A stretch of DNA of 64,000 bases, taken from contig PTFA01000005.1 of assembly GCA_003342895.1 (NCBI GenBank), forward strand, positions 5,499,327 to 5,563,326, in the 5' to 3' direction. Below, piece by piece: positions 34,931-46,378 of the stretch. The notes beneath the pieces are model-generated. The model searched no databases and had not been told where the DNA came from. It saw only the letters and a list, made by a program, of their open reading frames with translations. The position numbers and the translations under genes were made by a program. The DNA comes from Casuarius casuarius (lineage: Eukaryota > Chordata > Aves > Casuariiformes > Casuariidae). Position 1 is the first letter of the stretch; each line of letters starts with the position of its first letter.

Positions 34931-36239
34931 GACAGAAGATTGGGACGGGGAGCCTTGGGGGTGGAGAGTAAGAGGTAGACTAGGGAATGCGAAACAAAGA
35001 TCTCAAAGAGACTAAGGAAATTCTTCCCCAACCCGAATATGGTATTTCGCTAGCACTGCAGAGGTAGTCCCATCAAAAATGATGGAAGAGAAAAATTAGA
35101 GCCATATATGGGGCTAGAAGAACAGGGCAAAATTAGAAGGCTTCTGTTTCTGACCTTCTGTATTTCACCTTCCTGTCCCTCCATTTTCTCTTCTCCTAAA
35201 TGGTCCACTAGAGTCAGGGCGCATAGGGTGATTAAAGTGACATATATTTATATAGCACACTGTATGCTACCGATCAGCTACCTGAGATACCCTCATAGAA
35301 AGGTGTAGGTGCTGGGATCAGAACAGGAAAAGCAGGATTTGGAGGGAGTATATTTTGCTGAAGTCAGGGGTGGGAAGTCACTCAGTGTCTGCCCAGTCTG
35401 GGCCTGGCTCTCAGCAGAGTGCAGCTTCTGGAAGGCTCTAGGTTGAGGCTACAAATCCTCTTCTACATCATCTTGCACATTAACAACAAGATAACTAAGG
35501 GTGGTATTCAGGGTGGGGGGCCAATAACAGATCAGTAACTGATTCTCCCCCTCAACCTTGGTATTCAGGCATCAAGGACCAATCTAGAATAGCCTGTCAT
35601 AAAAGAGTAAGTGTAGAGTGACTGCAAAAATTTAACGGTATTGAAGCCTAAGTGCAAAAAGAAAGCAGCGTTTCTGCAGAACACTGAAAGGCCACTTTGC
35701 CCTTTTGCCTGTTGTTTTTGCAAATTCTAGTTCCTCCTGACCCTGACAGCAGAAGACAGGAGAAGCACACATATATAATACATGTGGTTTTAAATAAACA
35801 TCAAGAACATGCCTCAAATAGATGGAAATCCAGGGTGAAGCCAAAGAAGAGAGAAAGGATAAAAGCACCCTCTTCCCCCTGCCTCCCTCCTCTTCCCCAA
35901 AACGCACACGACAGGAAGAGGCAGGTAGCAGATTTTCAGTCAGTTCCAGATCGACGGACTCGTTTTTGATGGCAGAGAGAGAGAAATTAGAAATTCAGCT
36001 CTCATCTACCACCATCCACCCACTGGAGCTGAAAGTGATAGTTCAAATTAAAACGATGATACTTCCTTTTAGTCTCCAGGGGGGTGGAGAGTTTTGGGGG
36101 CGGGAAGAGAGATTTCACGCTGCAGTCTTTTTTTTTTTTTGGACAAAGCGTGAGACAAAAAATCCCATCTTTGTTTTGTTGGGCTGTGAAAGGTGTGGAA
36201 ATAACCATTCCCCAGCATAAGTAAAGAGCTGCCTCCCCC
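34931..36239. other. Unique sequence, no gene
   Basis: A T13 run lies at 36128-36140. The 35822-36220 frame (132 codons) crosses that run and is not credible as a gene. A small patch near 35238-35260 (ATATATTTATATAGCACACT) faintly resembles a SINE tail. Nothing else is supported. Confidence 0.55.
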
Positions 36240-36470
36240 CTTCCCATCACAGCTGCTACACCCACAGCCCGTGAAGAGCAGAAAGCAGGGGGAACTGGGT
36301 TACGGGAGTGTGAAGGGCAGGAATACCCTGTTTTTAATTCAGAAGTCATCGTCTCTCGCAGGCTTTTGCCTCCCTTGCCTCTCTGCCGGTCTCCATGGCA
36401 ACCGCAGCCCAGCAGAAGCATCCTTTGCTCTCGCCGGCTCAAACACAAGCAATTCAATGAGGGTCAAAAG
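36240..36470. promoter_or_regulatory. G+C-rich block with an RFX X-box-like site
   Basis: GTCTCCATGGCAAC at 36389-36402 contains the strong RFX half-site CCATGGCAAC and approximates the palindromic X-box GTTNCCATGGNAAC. CpG dinucleotides are more frequent here than in the flanks (CTCGCAGG, GCCGGTCTCC, CTCGCCGGCT). RFX factors drive ciliary and some immune promoters. No transcript start or coding exon can be placed next to it, so this is a candidate regulatory site only. Confidence 0.3.
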
Positions 36471-37899
36471 CAGTCGCTTGTTTCAGGAAAGCAAGAAAAA
36501 CATGGGCTATCTTCCTTCCTCTTCCTTTCTGCTGCCATCCTCTTTTCTCATTTTCTTTCTTTCTTTTCTTTTTTTGGTGCATTGGGGGGTTGGCTAACCT
36601 GTCACACTTGTTTTTCCTCCGATACCAGCACAAGGCAGTTTTGTTTCCTTTTCAAGCTTCTATCCAGACAACCCGATCAGCCGTATTGTACATGAGTGGG
36701 GATGTTTGTGGTAGAGACACTGCGAGAGAAAGCCAGCCAGGCTCCAGCCTGACTGCCACAACACACGTGCCACGCGACACGCTTTGAGAGCGCTGCCCAA
36801 GCAGCAGGCACACCAGATTCATGAACAAAAGTAGGGGATACACCTCAGAGCCACTAACAAGGACTGCGTTATTGTTTGTTGTCTTATTATTTAAATAGTG
36901 CGTTTAAAAATCCCAGGCACTTCATGTTGTCCAAACTGATAAAATTTGTTATTCTCTGTTCTCACTTTGCATTTCTTCTGTCAAAAATGTTTCAGATGTC
37001 TGCTCAAAGAGAAAAACACTACTGGATAACCTATTCCAATGACAAGTCACTCATGCAGCAGACCGCAGCACCTTAATTGGGCAAACAGTTCCAAAATACT
37101 TGGCAAATACTTGCAAAGAATGCATGATCCATAATCAGAATCAGTATGCAAACAGAAATGAACTAAATTCACTGAATATTTTATCTGGAGCTAAAAATTC
37201 TGCCAATTTTTTCTCTGATTTCTTTGGGTTTGACAATAAGCTTCACTGAAGACTGTAAAGACAAAGATAAATGGCTAAAAAGCTCAGTGTTTTCCAAACA
37301 CCTCTGTCACCACAGGGTACTCATGAATATAAATATAAGGAAACAGCATTAGTCCTACATCCAAAACAAATATTCCTGTGTGGTTCAATATCTTGCTTTG
37401 TCTGAAAGAGTTCTGGGAGAGACAAGGGTAACTAAATTGTGCTGTTGGTCCTCATCACCCTCCCGTGCCCTCTCATTTCCATTTTGCCTTTTATAAGCTC
37501 TTAACCCTTTCCAGAGGTTTTGGAGCCTCTTGCCAATTTTCAGTTGGTGCTATGGAGAAGGCTGGACTCAGAAGATATATATGGGCCTGCCCTGGCTCCT
37601 GGTCAAGCTGTTTTACATCCCACCCTCCATCCTCACTTTTCTTGCATGGGTGGGAGGAGGGTGGCAGTGCTGCAGCCAACAGGAGAAGGGAGAGCCTTGG
37701 GCCAACTTGCTGTCACCCATCCACATGACTGGGGAACCACCCCCGTGCAGCAGGAGACTAAAAACTGCAAAACAAACATTTTTAGTGCTGTCACCATGCA
37801 TGATGCTGTAATGCACTGCTGCCAAGAAACGCGGTACCTGGTGACATCCCAGTGCTGGGACAATGTGCTTAAATGCTTCTGAAATGTCTCTTCCCCTCA
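36471..37899. other. Unique sequence, no gene
   Basis: A pyrimidine-rich stretch at 36536-36577 (TTTTCTTTCTTTCTTTTCTT) precedes unique AT-rich sequence at 36860-37280 that includes an octamer-like ATGCAAAC at 37146. Many overlapping frames of 60-120 codons lie at 37465-37915 on both strands, none recognisable. They look compositional. Confidence 0.5.
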
Positions 37900-38340
37900 C
37901 TCCTTTCTGAGCCATGAGATGCCCTCAGCTGCCTCCCCCCATCCTCTCATCACCTCTGGATTTACTGGTCCCCACACCGAAAGAAAGGAAAACTGACGGA
38001 AATACAAATGTTTTCTCTAAGCGACTGTGGGCCCTGTCTGCTCTTGCTCCACTTCCGCTCGTTCCACCCTCTCCAGAACTTGTTCACACATGCCAAAACC
38101 ACTCCTACTCCACTTCCACAGGTCCCACGTACTCTTCTTCAGCTTCCACCTGCCTTCCCCTTGCTTCCTCTCCATTTCTACTCTCCCAACTCACTCCTGT
38201 TCCACTTCCCTGCGTCATCCCACTTCTGGTGTGGGGAAGGGTTGACAACCTTAACTCTAAGTTATTGCAGATTCTCTTCGCTCCCCTCCCTTTTCTCTTT
38301 CCAACCTATCACATATCTATTTATATTGATGATATACTTA
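37900..38340 (+). repeat. Pyrimidine-rich tract with recurrent CCACTTCC
   Basis: C/T-rich sequence in which TCCACTTCC recurs near 38048, 38109 and 38201, with related CCACTCC and CCACCTG variants between. It looks like a degenerate low-order repeat. On the minus strand the recurring unit reads GGAAGTGG, which happens to match the ETS-factor core. The open frames here are Ser/Pro/Leu-rich because of composition and are not called. Confidence 0.5.
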
Positions 38341-39398
38341 ATCTCCCTTAAGTACTGTCTTGATGGGCTGTTTCTCTAACAAGCATGTATAACTACTGAT
38401 TTTGATTACCAGTCTGGTCTCTGCTTCACAAGTAACTGGCACAGCAGAGACTGGAAGAACATTTTGGAAAAGCTTTAAAAGAACCAAAATCCCTTAGCTC
38501 AGAGGTCACTGCATGAAGTCCCAGGGGTACCTGAGCAATATTAAAGAGAAGACAATCAGGGAGCTAGCGTGGGTCTGCATGTTTCAAGTAAGAGCGATGA
38601 TGCCTCCAGAGAGGGTAAAACATAGCTTTGTTTCTCCGAGATAACCCATATCACACGAAAACAGTGCGGGGTGAAAGGGGACACAAAGAATAAGAAAGAT
38701 GGTGAAGAGCTGGCAGGACCTCATTCCCTCTCTATACAGTTATACTTGTGCATGCCACACTGAGGTACACTTGTCCACATGGCAGGATTTTGACTGACAT
38801 CTAGGATACCAGTTAATACCCCTAAGAATAGGAAGCTTTGGATGTTTGGTCAGTAAAGCTTTCCTTCATAGACATCCTCAAACTGCAATGGAAACAGTAA
38901 GATGTCAATTTATCTTGGAAGGTTTTATTATAAGAGACACTTGAGATGTCTTGAGAGGGTGTAGTGAAAGGCAGGAATACATGCAAACACACACACAGTG
39001 TCACCCTTCACTTTTAAATAATCACAATCATATGGAAGTGCAGGGTTTTAAATCATCCTGCTGTCGAAGGGAAAAGTTGAGCTAACTGGAACGAGACTGA
39101 CCCAGGAGATGAATTTAGAATTAGAAGCCAAGATTAATATGTCTGTTCTTCTGATTTCTAAAGTAGAAAACAAGGTGGGGAATGAAGAAACAGGGAGGCT
39201 GGAAGAGAAGTGGAGTATATAATTGCCTAATTAACAGGATTTTCTCCACTGATTATAATCACTTTCAAATTAAAGAGGGTTTAACTGCATCATAACCAAA
39301 ATTTTTCTTTTGCTTTTTTGCATTAGAAAAGTGCCAGCAGTGTCAATAAACCTGCTGCAAGGTTGGCACTCCAGTGACAGAGCTCTCATTAGTGACCT
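38341..39398. other. Unique sequence, no gene
   Basis: Only short frames occur. A GTTTGTTTC-poor, AT-rich patch lies at 39220-39330. No element is recognised. Confidence 0.5.
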
Positions 39399-39455
39399 GG
39401 GGCCAAATTCTCACAGCTGGCCTAGCCTGGCATGACTCCAGTGAAGTCAACAGAC
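39399..39455. repeat. Fragment of palindromic GGCCAAATTCT-type interspersed repeat
   Basis: GGGGCCAAATTCTCACAGCT followed by GACTCCAGTGAAGTCAACAG matches the order 'gggccaaattctg-ctcag ... actccagtgaagtcaatgg' that I remember as a widespread sauropsid repeat. Only the left half and part of the centre remain. Confidence 0.5.
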
Positions 39456-40639
39456 TAAATATGACCTCAAGACTCACTCGCCTCCTGTGCTGGGCTATGC
39501 TCATGCTACAAGATGGGGATTTTTCAAGGCAACGCTTCAGACTTTGGGAGATGAAACTTCACGTTATGCCCTAAACTGTAGCATTTTCATGCATGTTCCT
39601 TTGCTGCTAGAAGTTGGTATTTGTGCATACAAACTTGGGATTCGTTGCATATCCAGCCACCATTTGTTTACACAAGTGAGAACATGCTCAAGATTTGTAT
39701 GCATTACTTTTCAAGCCTACTCTGGTATTGCTTATTTTTTCAAACATAAGCAGGTAATACTGAAAAATCTCTTGAAAAGTGTGCCCTTGTAAGATTTCAG
39801 CTTAATTTTGGAAAAATTCAGAAATGCTTCCAAAAACAGGTAGATATTTCTTTGCACCAAATCTCTCAACATTTCAAAGTGGAGAGGAGCCAGCTTGGAT
39901 ATACATCACATCCATGAAAAGGGTATCATGGAAGGCTATCTGCTTGTCTTGACTCCTTTTTATCTTGCGATAGCCACAGAAAGACCCAATGAGGGTGCTT
40001 TTCCAGCTGAGGAGAGGCACTGGGCACTTTAAAATCTTTATGAGTGAAATAGAGTTTCATCATTTAGACAAGAAATGACCTTACACTGTGAAATGAAGAG
40101 CCATCTTTAAATAACAAACTGATGGCTCCCTGCAGAGAACATAATGCCATACACTGTACTACATCAGATCTTTCCCTTCCTTTAGGAAGCTATCACAAAA
40201 ATTATTAACTTCCCCAGCAGAAAAGAAAATGAAAATGACCTTAGAAAAATAGTCTCATATGCATATATTCATAATTCATATATTATGCACAGGTATGCAT
40301 AATGTATTTTTTTACAACTCCACACACATGGTGGGATGCCCAACATAAGCACTTAGAAAAATACAAGAACGCATGCAGACACAGACGTGTATGCACCACA
40401 GTGTAAATATGTATATCTTAAATGTTAAATTTTTCCCTATAACTGAAACCTTCATGCACAGTCAGGTATATCTACACATGCATGACTAACATACATTCTC
40501 TTTTCTGAAACATATACCTTATTCTAACAATCAGTAAATATTCCAATAAGCGTTTCACATGCTTATACAATAATATGTTTGCATTCCTACACCTGACTCC
40601 TGCACACACAACTGTAATTCACTGTGTTGTGATGACACA
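39456..40639. other. AT-rich unique sequence, no gene
   Basis: A hairpin sits at 40282-40303 (ATTATGCA / TGCATAAT, 6-nt loop). From 40250 to 40620 alternating CATG, CACA and TATA motifs recur (GCATGCAGACACAGACGTGT, ACATGCATGACTAACATACA), suggesting very degenerate simple sequence. No coding frame is present. Confidence 0.5.
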
Positions 40640-41460
40640 GCTACACACCGAGTTAGCATCGCTGTGCTGTGTGCACCGCGGCCCCATGCAGACACAGTTA
40701 GCGTCTGGTTCCTCCAGCGTCATGCAGGGGCTTCTGTGCTGCTAGGGCCTCTGCTGAAACACGCGTGCAAACAATCCCCAGACAATAAAATAAAGATATT
40801 ACAAATGGGAAGTCCCTTCAGGTTACTTAACCCATTCTTATAGCATAGCATCACCTCTACTAGACTATTTCCTAGCGATATTACAGACGACTGAGGTAAG
40901 CTGCACCTCTGAGCAGCGCTGGGAGCCCCCAAGCACCACAAAGCCAAGCGCACCCGCCAGCCCTCACAGAAGGTAGCATAAAAACGCACACCTCCTACGT
41001 CTCACGTACAGCATCTCCCCACCCAGAATAGACAGATAGGATGAAGGCCCGACCCCGGCCTCCCTGGGGAGCCGGAATGACGTCTCTAGTGGCCCGTTTA
41101 TCGCCTCCAGTCCTTGACAGCACTGGCAACGCCATCCATATTACTGACATTTTTCTCCGCCCTCCCCTCGCTGCCATCCTCGCTCGCTATGGCTGGGTAG
41201 TCCTGCTAATGTTGCCATTTACAAGAACAGCTGAGACAGGAGTGCTGATCAAGCATTTCTGCGGCGCCATTATCGATTCAACAGGCGTATGAAAAGCCAA
41301 GGGGTGCTCACAATTTTTCTGCACTCTTGCAAAAAGGAGGGAGAGCAGTGGAGCGCAGAACAGCTTCCCTCTGCTCCGATATGCCCAGCTCGCTCCGTCT
41401 CCCGAGCGCGCGCCATAACCCAGGCTCACCCTGGATGCTGAACACGTCTGCCAGCCCCAT
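40640..41460. promoter_or_regulatory. CpG-island-like segment, candidate promoter or enhancer
   Basis: By hand count 41041-41460 has about 57% G+C and 24 CpG in 420 bp, with observed/expected near 0.7. More CpGs occur at 40650-40730 and 40910-41010. This meets the usual CpG-island thresholds and is the clearest such segment in the window. Motifs include a CRE-like TGACGTCT (41079), GCGGCGCCATTATCGATT near 41262 and GAGCGCGCGCC near 41405. A + frame at 41041-41292 (83 codons) is unrecognised. It could be the promoter of an unannotated or non-coding transcript, or a CpG-rich enhancer. Confidence 0.4.
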
Positions 41461-43450
41461 CAGCAGCTTGGCCCTTTGCCATAAATCAATAAGTTCTCTT
41501 TAGAATTCCACCTTCCAAAAATATTTACTGTACATAATTTAATATAATACTCTCCTGGATAAAGAGCTGACATGTTTAATTACCTGGCTCAAGTGCTCTC
41601 CTTCTACAGAATACTGTATGCCAGGAACGTGGACAAATGCGCTGCAGATTTTTAATCTGTGAGGACATTGGGCTGAGAGAAATTTCAGTCTGGAAACCCT
41701 CCTCTGACAGTGTCCTCCCACCCTGAGGATGAGTTTGTGTGTGACCCCAGGAGGGAGCGGAGTCCTTCCCACAGGGCTTGTAAAGAGACTGTCTCTGCCT
41801 TGGCGAGACCTGAACCAAGCATTTGGGGGAAAAGGTAAGGATGCTGAAAAGAAAGCCCATATCTTCATCAGCTCAGCAGGTAGCAGTTGCCATTGATTTG
41901 ATAGTAGGACCATTCATCCCAGAGGGGCTTTCTGACTGAAAAGCACTGGGAGAGTTGTATCAGCTACTACTGTTTTGTAGACGTGAGCTTCCAGGACTCC
42001 TGTTTGTAGGGCAGCCTAATTATACAAAAGCAACCCTTCCACCAATTTTTCCTCACATCTTTTAGACTGTAGTTATGCTTGAAAACAATTTTTAGCATCC
42101 AAACCCTGATTTACCCTGAGCTTTTACCTAATCATCTCACCACGTACTTACTGCCACTTGCAAAACACAGCACTTTTGCCAAAAGTGATGTATCCCCCTG
42201 TGCTTAGGGCACCATCCTATAGACCATCACCACAAAGTCAGGGCTTTGGTTTAGCCTTTCTCCCAGGCTTCTTATGAAAACATACCCCAGCAGGGAGTTT
42301 TCGTTTGCAAGGTCAAGGTGTACAATCACCTTTCCCATGCCGTCTGCTCTAGGCTGTATAATCACACTTAAGGGTGTTCTAGCAACCAGTTACACGCAGC
42401 TGGATGCAGATTATGTGAAGTGAAGGTGGCATGTGTATGTGAGGACACTTGTAGGAGTCCCAGACAGTACAGTTCACATGGCTTTGTGCAAACTGTTCCT
42501 GAGCCAGTCCCCAACCTCAAAGGATTGCTTTGACTTTTGAATTTCTCTAAATTCCAGAACTCAGGAAAGCTCACCACTGCACAGAGAAATCAGAAGTTAA
42601 CTCATATTCAGGTTTCTGGGAATGAAAACACTCAGTTTTGCCTATGCTACTGAAATTTTGAGCCACTTCTGTTGCCTTTTGACAACCAGGGGTAATGGCA
42701 GCTCTGCACCAAAAGCCAAAACCAAAGTCAACCAAAGCTTAGTGAAGGTATGCTCAAAAAAAGTTGTCCTTTGCTCCCCCAAGAAGGACACACATCAGCA
42801 AAGTTTTTGTTAAGAAATATGTATACCCCAGTTCTACCAGACTTGTCTCACATTTTTATGATGTCCTAATGATCAAGGAACATCATTGCCCTAGTTTCCC
42901 TTTTCATCAACTAAAATATTTTTCCTTTTTTTAATGACAAAATATTTCTCCAAGGCTTATTGTTATATTGAGTAAAATTTTCTCTACAGTAGCCTGGAAC
43001 AAACAATGCATGGGTACCAGCGTTTGAAGTGAAAAGTTGAGCGTAGATATTATCAAAGCTGTTCTTTTGTACATTAATGACACTTGTTCAGCAATTCAGA
43101 ATGGCAAAGTATCCTGGGTTTTTTTGTTGTTTTGAAAATACAGCCGACTTATTCCTTCAGCTAAGCTGATATATGTCCCTTAATTGAAACATAACCCAAG
43201 TTTCATTTGGTTCCCATAAGAACCCTTTTATTTAATTCTCACTGAGTTCTGCTCTCACTCAGTTAAAGCTTGATGATTACTCCCAAATGCAAATCAAAAC
43301 CTACTTCTAAAGAGTGGATGAGTACTTTGAGTGGAAAGGTATAAATTTAGATTCAGTCAAACCAAAGTGTTTTCACAGTAGAGGCTTCAGACCTGACAAA
43401 TTTACTCCCCCTCTCAGCAATTCAGGTAGGTTCTTACAGATGGCGGAGGG
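41461..43450. other. Unique sequence, no gene
   Basis: Immediately beyond the CpG-rich block, 41470-41600 is AT-rich unique sequence (ATAAATCAATAAG, AATATTTACTGTACATAATT) with an enhancer-like look. The minus-strand frames 41539-41913 (124 codons) and 41576-41860 are unrecognised and overlap each other, so they are treated as chance. Confidence 0.5.
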
Positions 43451-43480
43451 TTTTTTTTTTTTTGGGGGGGGGGGGGGGGG
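43451..43480 (+). repeat. T13-G17 homopolymer junction
   Basis: Thirteen T residues run directly into seventeen G residues. Both lengths are liable to sequencing error. The G-run could form a quadruplex. Confidence 0.95.
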
Positions 43481-46290
43481 AGTTGCTTTAGAGTTTTTTT
43501 GCAGCAAGGCAGGTTTCAGTTGACCAGATTGGTCCCCAGCTTGAACACAGTCTTAACCAAAATGTTAGTAAAAGTCTCCCTACCTTCTTTGGCTCTGAGG
43601 AAGCGTCTTGCACAATATTTTGGCTGATCTGACACCTCGTATGCAGCCCTGCTGTGCAGCTGCGTTGGGTGTGATGTTGTCATGTATGGCATTTCCTGGC
43701 AATGTTACCAGACACACCATAGCTGATAAAGCTGTGAACAGGAGTTACTACATGGTTCTCAAAACGCAAGACATGGTAGAATTTGGAACACCTTCTGCCA
43801 AAAGAAAAGGTCTGAAACCTTCACAATGGCACATCTCTGAAATAGAAATAAAAGTGTACTTTACATGCTTTAGTCATGCACCATGCGGTTTTCCTACACG
43901 TAAAACAGATCACTGTCAATGTATCTCAGTCTTCATCTGCAGTGCTTTCTGCTATTCTTGTCCCCAGACTGCCTTACGCAGAGGCTGCCTATCATGCCAA
44001 ATTTTCTGCTAGTGACAAACATCTTGCATGTAAAAATAGCCCTGAACCAAATATCCTTTCTCTGTCCAATTCCACAAGGCTGAAGGAATACAGATTGAGA
44101 ACAAACACCTGGATTTTTGAGCCAAAGTTAAAAAAACAAACAAACAAAAAAAACAAAAAACCCTCCAATCTGAGCACTGTTAATATTTTGTAATCTACAT
44201 TCAGATTTATTTCATCAAGATCATCTCTGATGACCAGGTCTACAAGGACACCAGAGACTTGTTTTCACTTGTGACCTAACAACAGTCACTGAAAGCAATG
44301 TGGTTTTCCACTATCTTTACAGGGCTCTGTCTGAATTAGGCACTATATCAGATTATGAAACAGATATGAGATGGAGCCAGTGTATTCACACGTCCCTGTC
44401 TCCAGCCCCTTGGAGAGCAGAGGGCTCTGCTTCTCCGTGACACGCTGCATACCAGCTCTCTGCTTTTCACACAGGCTAACTCCTACTCTCCCCAGGAATA
44501 GCTTATCAGAGTCTCCGGCATTGTTTAGCTGGCTATAAACCAGCAAGCGACTTCTGTCTCCATGGTGAATGATTCTTTGTCATCTTTTCCTCAAAGCTTT
44601 CTAATTAGACATCCTGTAATTTGCAGCTTTTCTGTAACATATTTGCAATGGTGTGTGTGGGGGGGAGGGAATAAAAATTAAAATGTGGCAGTGAATCAGC
44701 AGTCTGTAAATAATTGCAATAAAGAAGGAAACTTTTTTTTAATGAGACATGGACTAGATCTTCCTTTCAGGCAAGCTGCTGGTCATTTTGTTGCTTCATC
44801 CTTAAATCCCTAAAGCCGATCTGCTGTAACAAAGAATGACATCACTTTCCACCTATCCTCAACATTATGGGGTGACAGGTCTGATTTTGGTGAAGTGTCC
44901 CACACTCCATGGGGGAAGCAAAGAACAGACGCAGAAAAAGTGAGAGCACAGTAAAATAACATGCCACTTAAGAAACATTCACTTCTAGTTTGTCATTTCT
45001 TCCCTACTTGAGAGCTGATCAAAATCTGTTAGCATTTACTAGATATTTATTGTCCTTTGTGAAATGAGCTGTTGTTTCCAGCTCGTTCCTGTTGGACAGG
45101 TATTTACCTCACTAAAGCAATTGTTGCAGCAGGTATTACTTGTCAGGCCCTGGAGACATGCCAAAATAAAAAAGGAGGTTTAAAAAATATATGTATATAT
45201 CACTGACAGGGCATGGTGGGGCAAAGGAGAAAAGAGGGAAAACAACTAGTTATTCAAAAGACTGCTCTTCCCACTGAAGATCCAAACCAATAGCTATTGC
45301 TGTGTCATTACCCTTCTGCCTAGCCACTACTTGGTGCCTGGAAAAGTGGAGACCAGAATGCTGGTGGCAAAGTTTCCTCCTCTGACAGAGCTCCTGGGGC
45401 TCACCAAGAGAGTGAGGGTGCCCTGTCTGTCATGTCACCTCAGAGGTCTCCAAGCATGAAGCTATTCCAAAGCCTAGATCTTCCCCTTGGCTTACACATT
45501 GCTGGCAGAGGAATGCTTTCTACTTCCCTTATGAGTGAATAAGGGATATTCATCCTTTATTCAAAGGGATAAATAAGGTCTCTGCCACTGCCTTCTGACC
45601 TCAATAAAATACTCTCATCAAAAAAAAAAAATTTTGTACATTATATAGGCTCACCAATACATCATATAGCCTCTCTCAAACTTATTTATCATCACCAGAG
45701 AGACTGCAAAGAAAGAAAAAACAAAATTTCATCAGTGTCTGATAGATGTTCCCCAGCTGAAGTTGTAAGCCCCTGCTTGTGATAATGCAGTCAGCTCCAC
45801 AGGAATATACTTTGTTGTCACAGAGAGGGCTTGCGATTTCAATTTGGGAGTAATTAGATGGAACAGATGCAAATGTCAAGAGTATCCATGTCTGCAAATT
45901 CTTCCAATAATGCATCTGATGACCACAAAATGTTTTATGAGGTTCAAGCCTCGTCCACAGCTAATGGCTCCCAGTTAATAGAACCAGTCAAAGGGCAAAG
46001 AAAGGAGAGAATATTTATGAAGCAAAACAAGCAGCAGAGATGTTCCCTTTTAACAGGCTTCATTACTACTACTTCCACTCTCCTGATGAAGCAACTGTAT
46101 CAAAAAATAGGCATTTGAGTGTTTCTCAGCTGCCACTCACAATCAGACTCAGAAAATCATTTAAACATTTAAGCATATATATATGTATTTATATCTACAA
46201 ATGGAAACAGGAAGAATCAGACACACTATTCTTTTTAAACAATTTTGTTGCTTGGGGACAGCACTAGATTGACATACAGCCCTCTTCTGC
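43481..46290. other. Unique sequence with short simple repeats, no gene
   Basis: A 134-codon + frame (43608-44012) and an overlapping 105-codon one give no recognisable protein. Simple repeats: (CAAA)n-type A-rich sequence at 44128-44161, A12 at 45620-45631 and TA-rich sequence at 45185-45200 and 46170-46195. Confidence 0.55.
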
Positions 46291-46378
46291 ACCTAATTCT
46301 GCAAGCTGCTGAGTGCCTCCTGAAAGCACTTGAGCCTCCTCAGAGCCATGAATGGAAGATGAGAGCGCTCAGCCTCTC
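46291..46378. repeat. Palindromic 'ctgcaa-ctgctgag' interspersed repeat, degenerate
   Basis: CCTAATTCTGCAAGCTGCTG and AGTGCCTCCTGAAAGC form the left half. GAATGGAAGATGAGAGCGCT and CAGCCTCTC form the reversed right half. The symmetric plan 'cctgcaagctgctgagcgcc ... ggcgctcagc' is one I remember as a frequent short palindromic element in turtle and crocodilian genomes. The identity of its transposon superfamily is not established here. Confidence 0.5.

Noticed and set aside
36865..36945. Possible old repeat (TTATTATTTAAATAGTGCG and CCCAGGCACTTCATG)
   Set aside because: The similarity to a remembered consensus is too short and broken to call.
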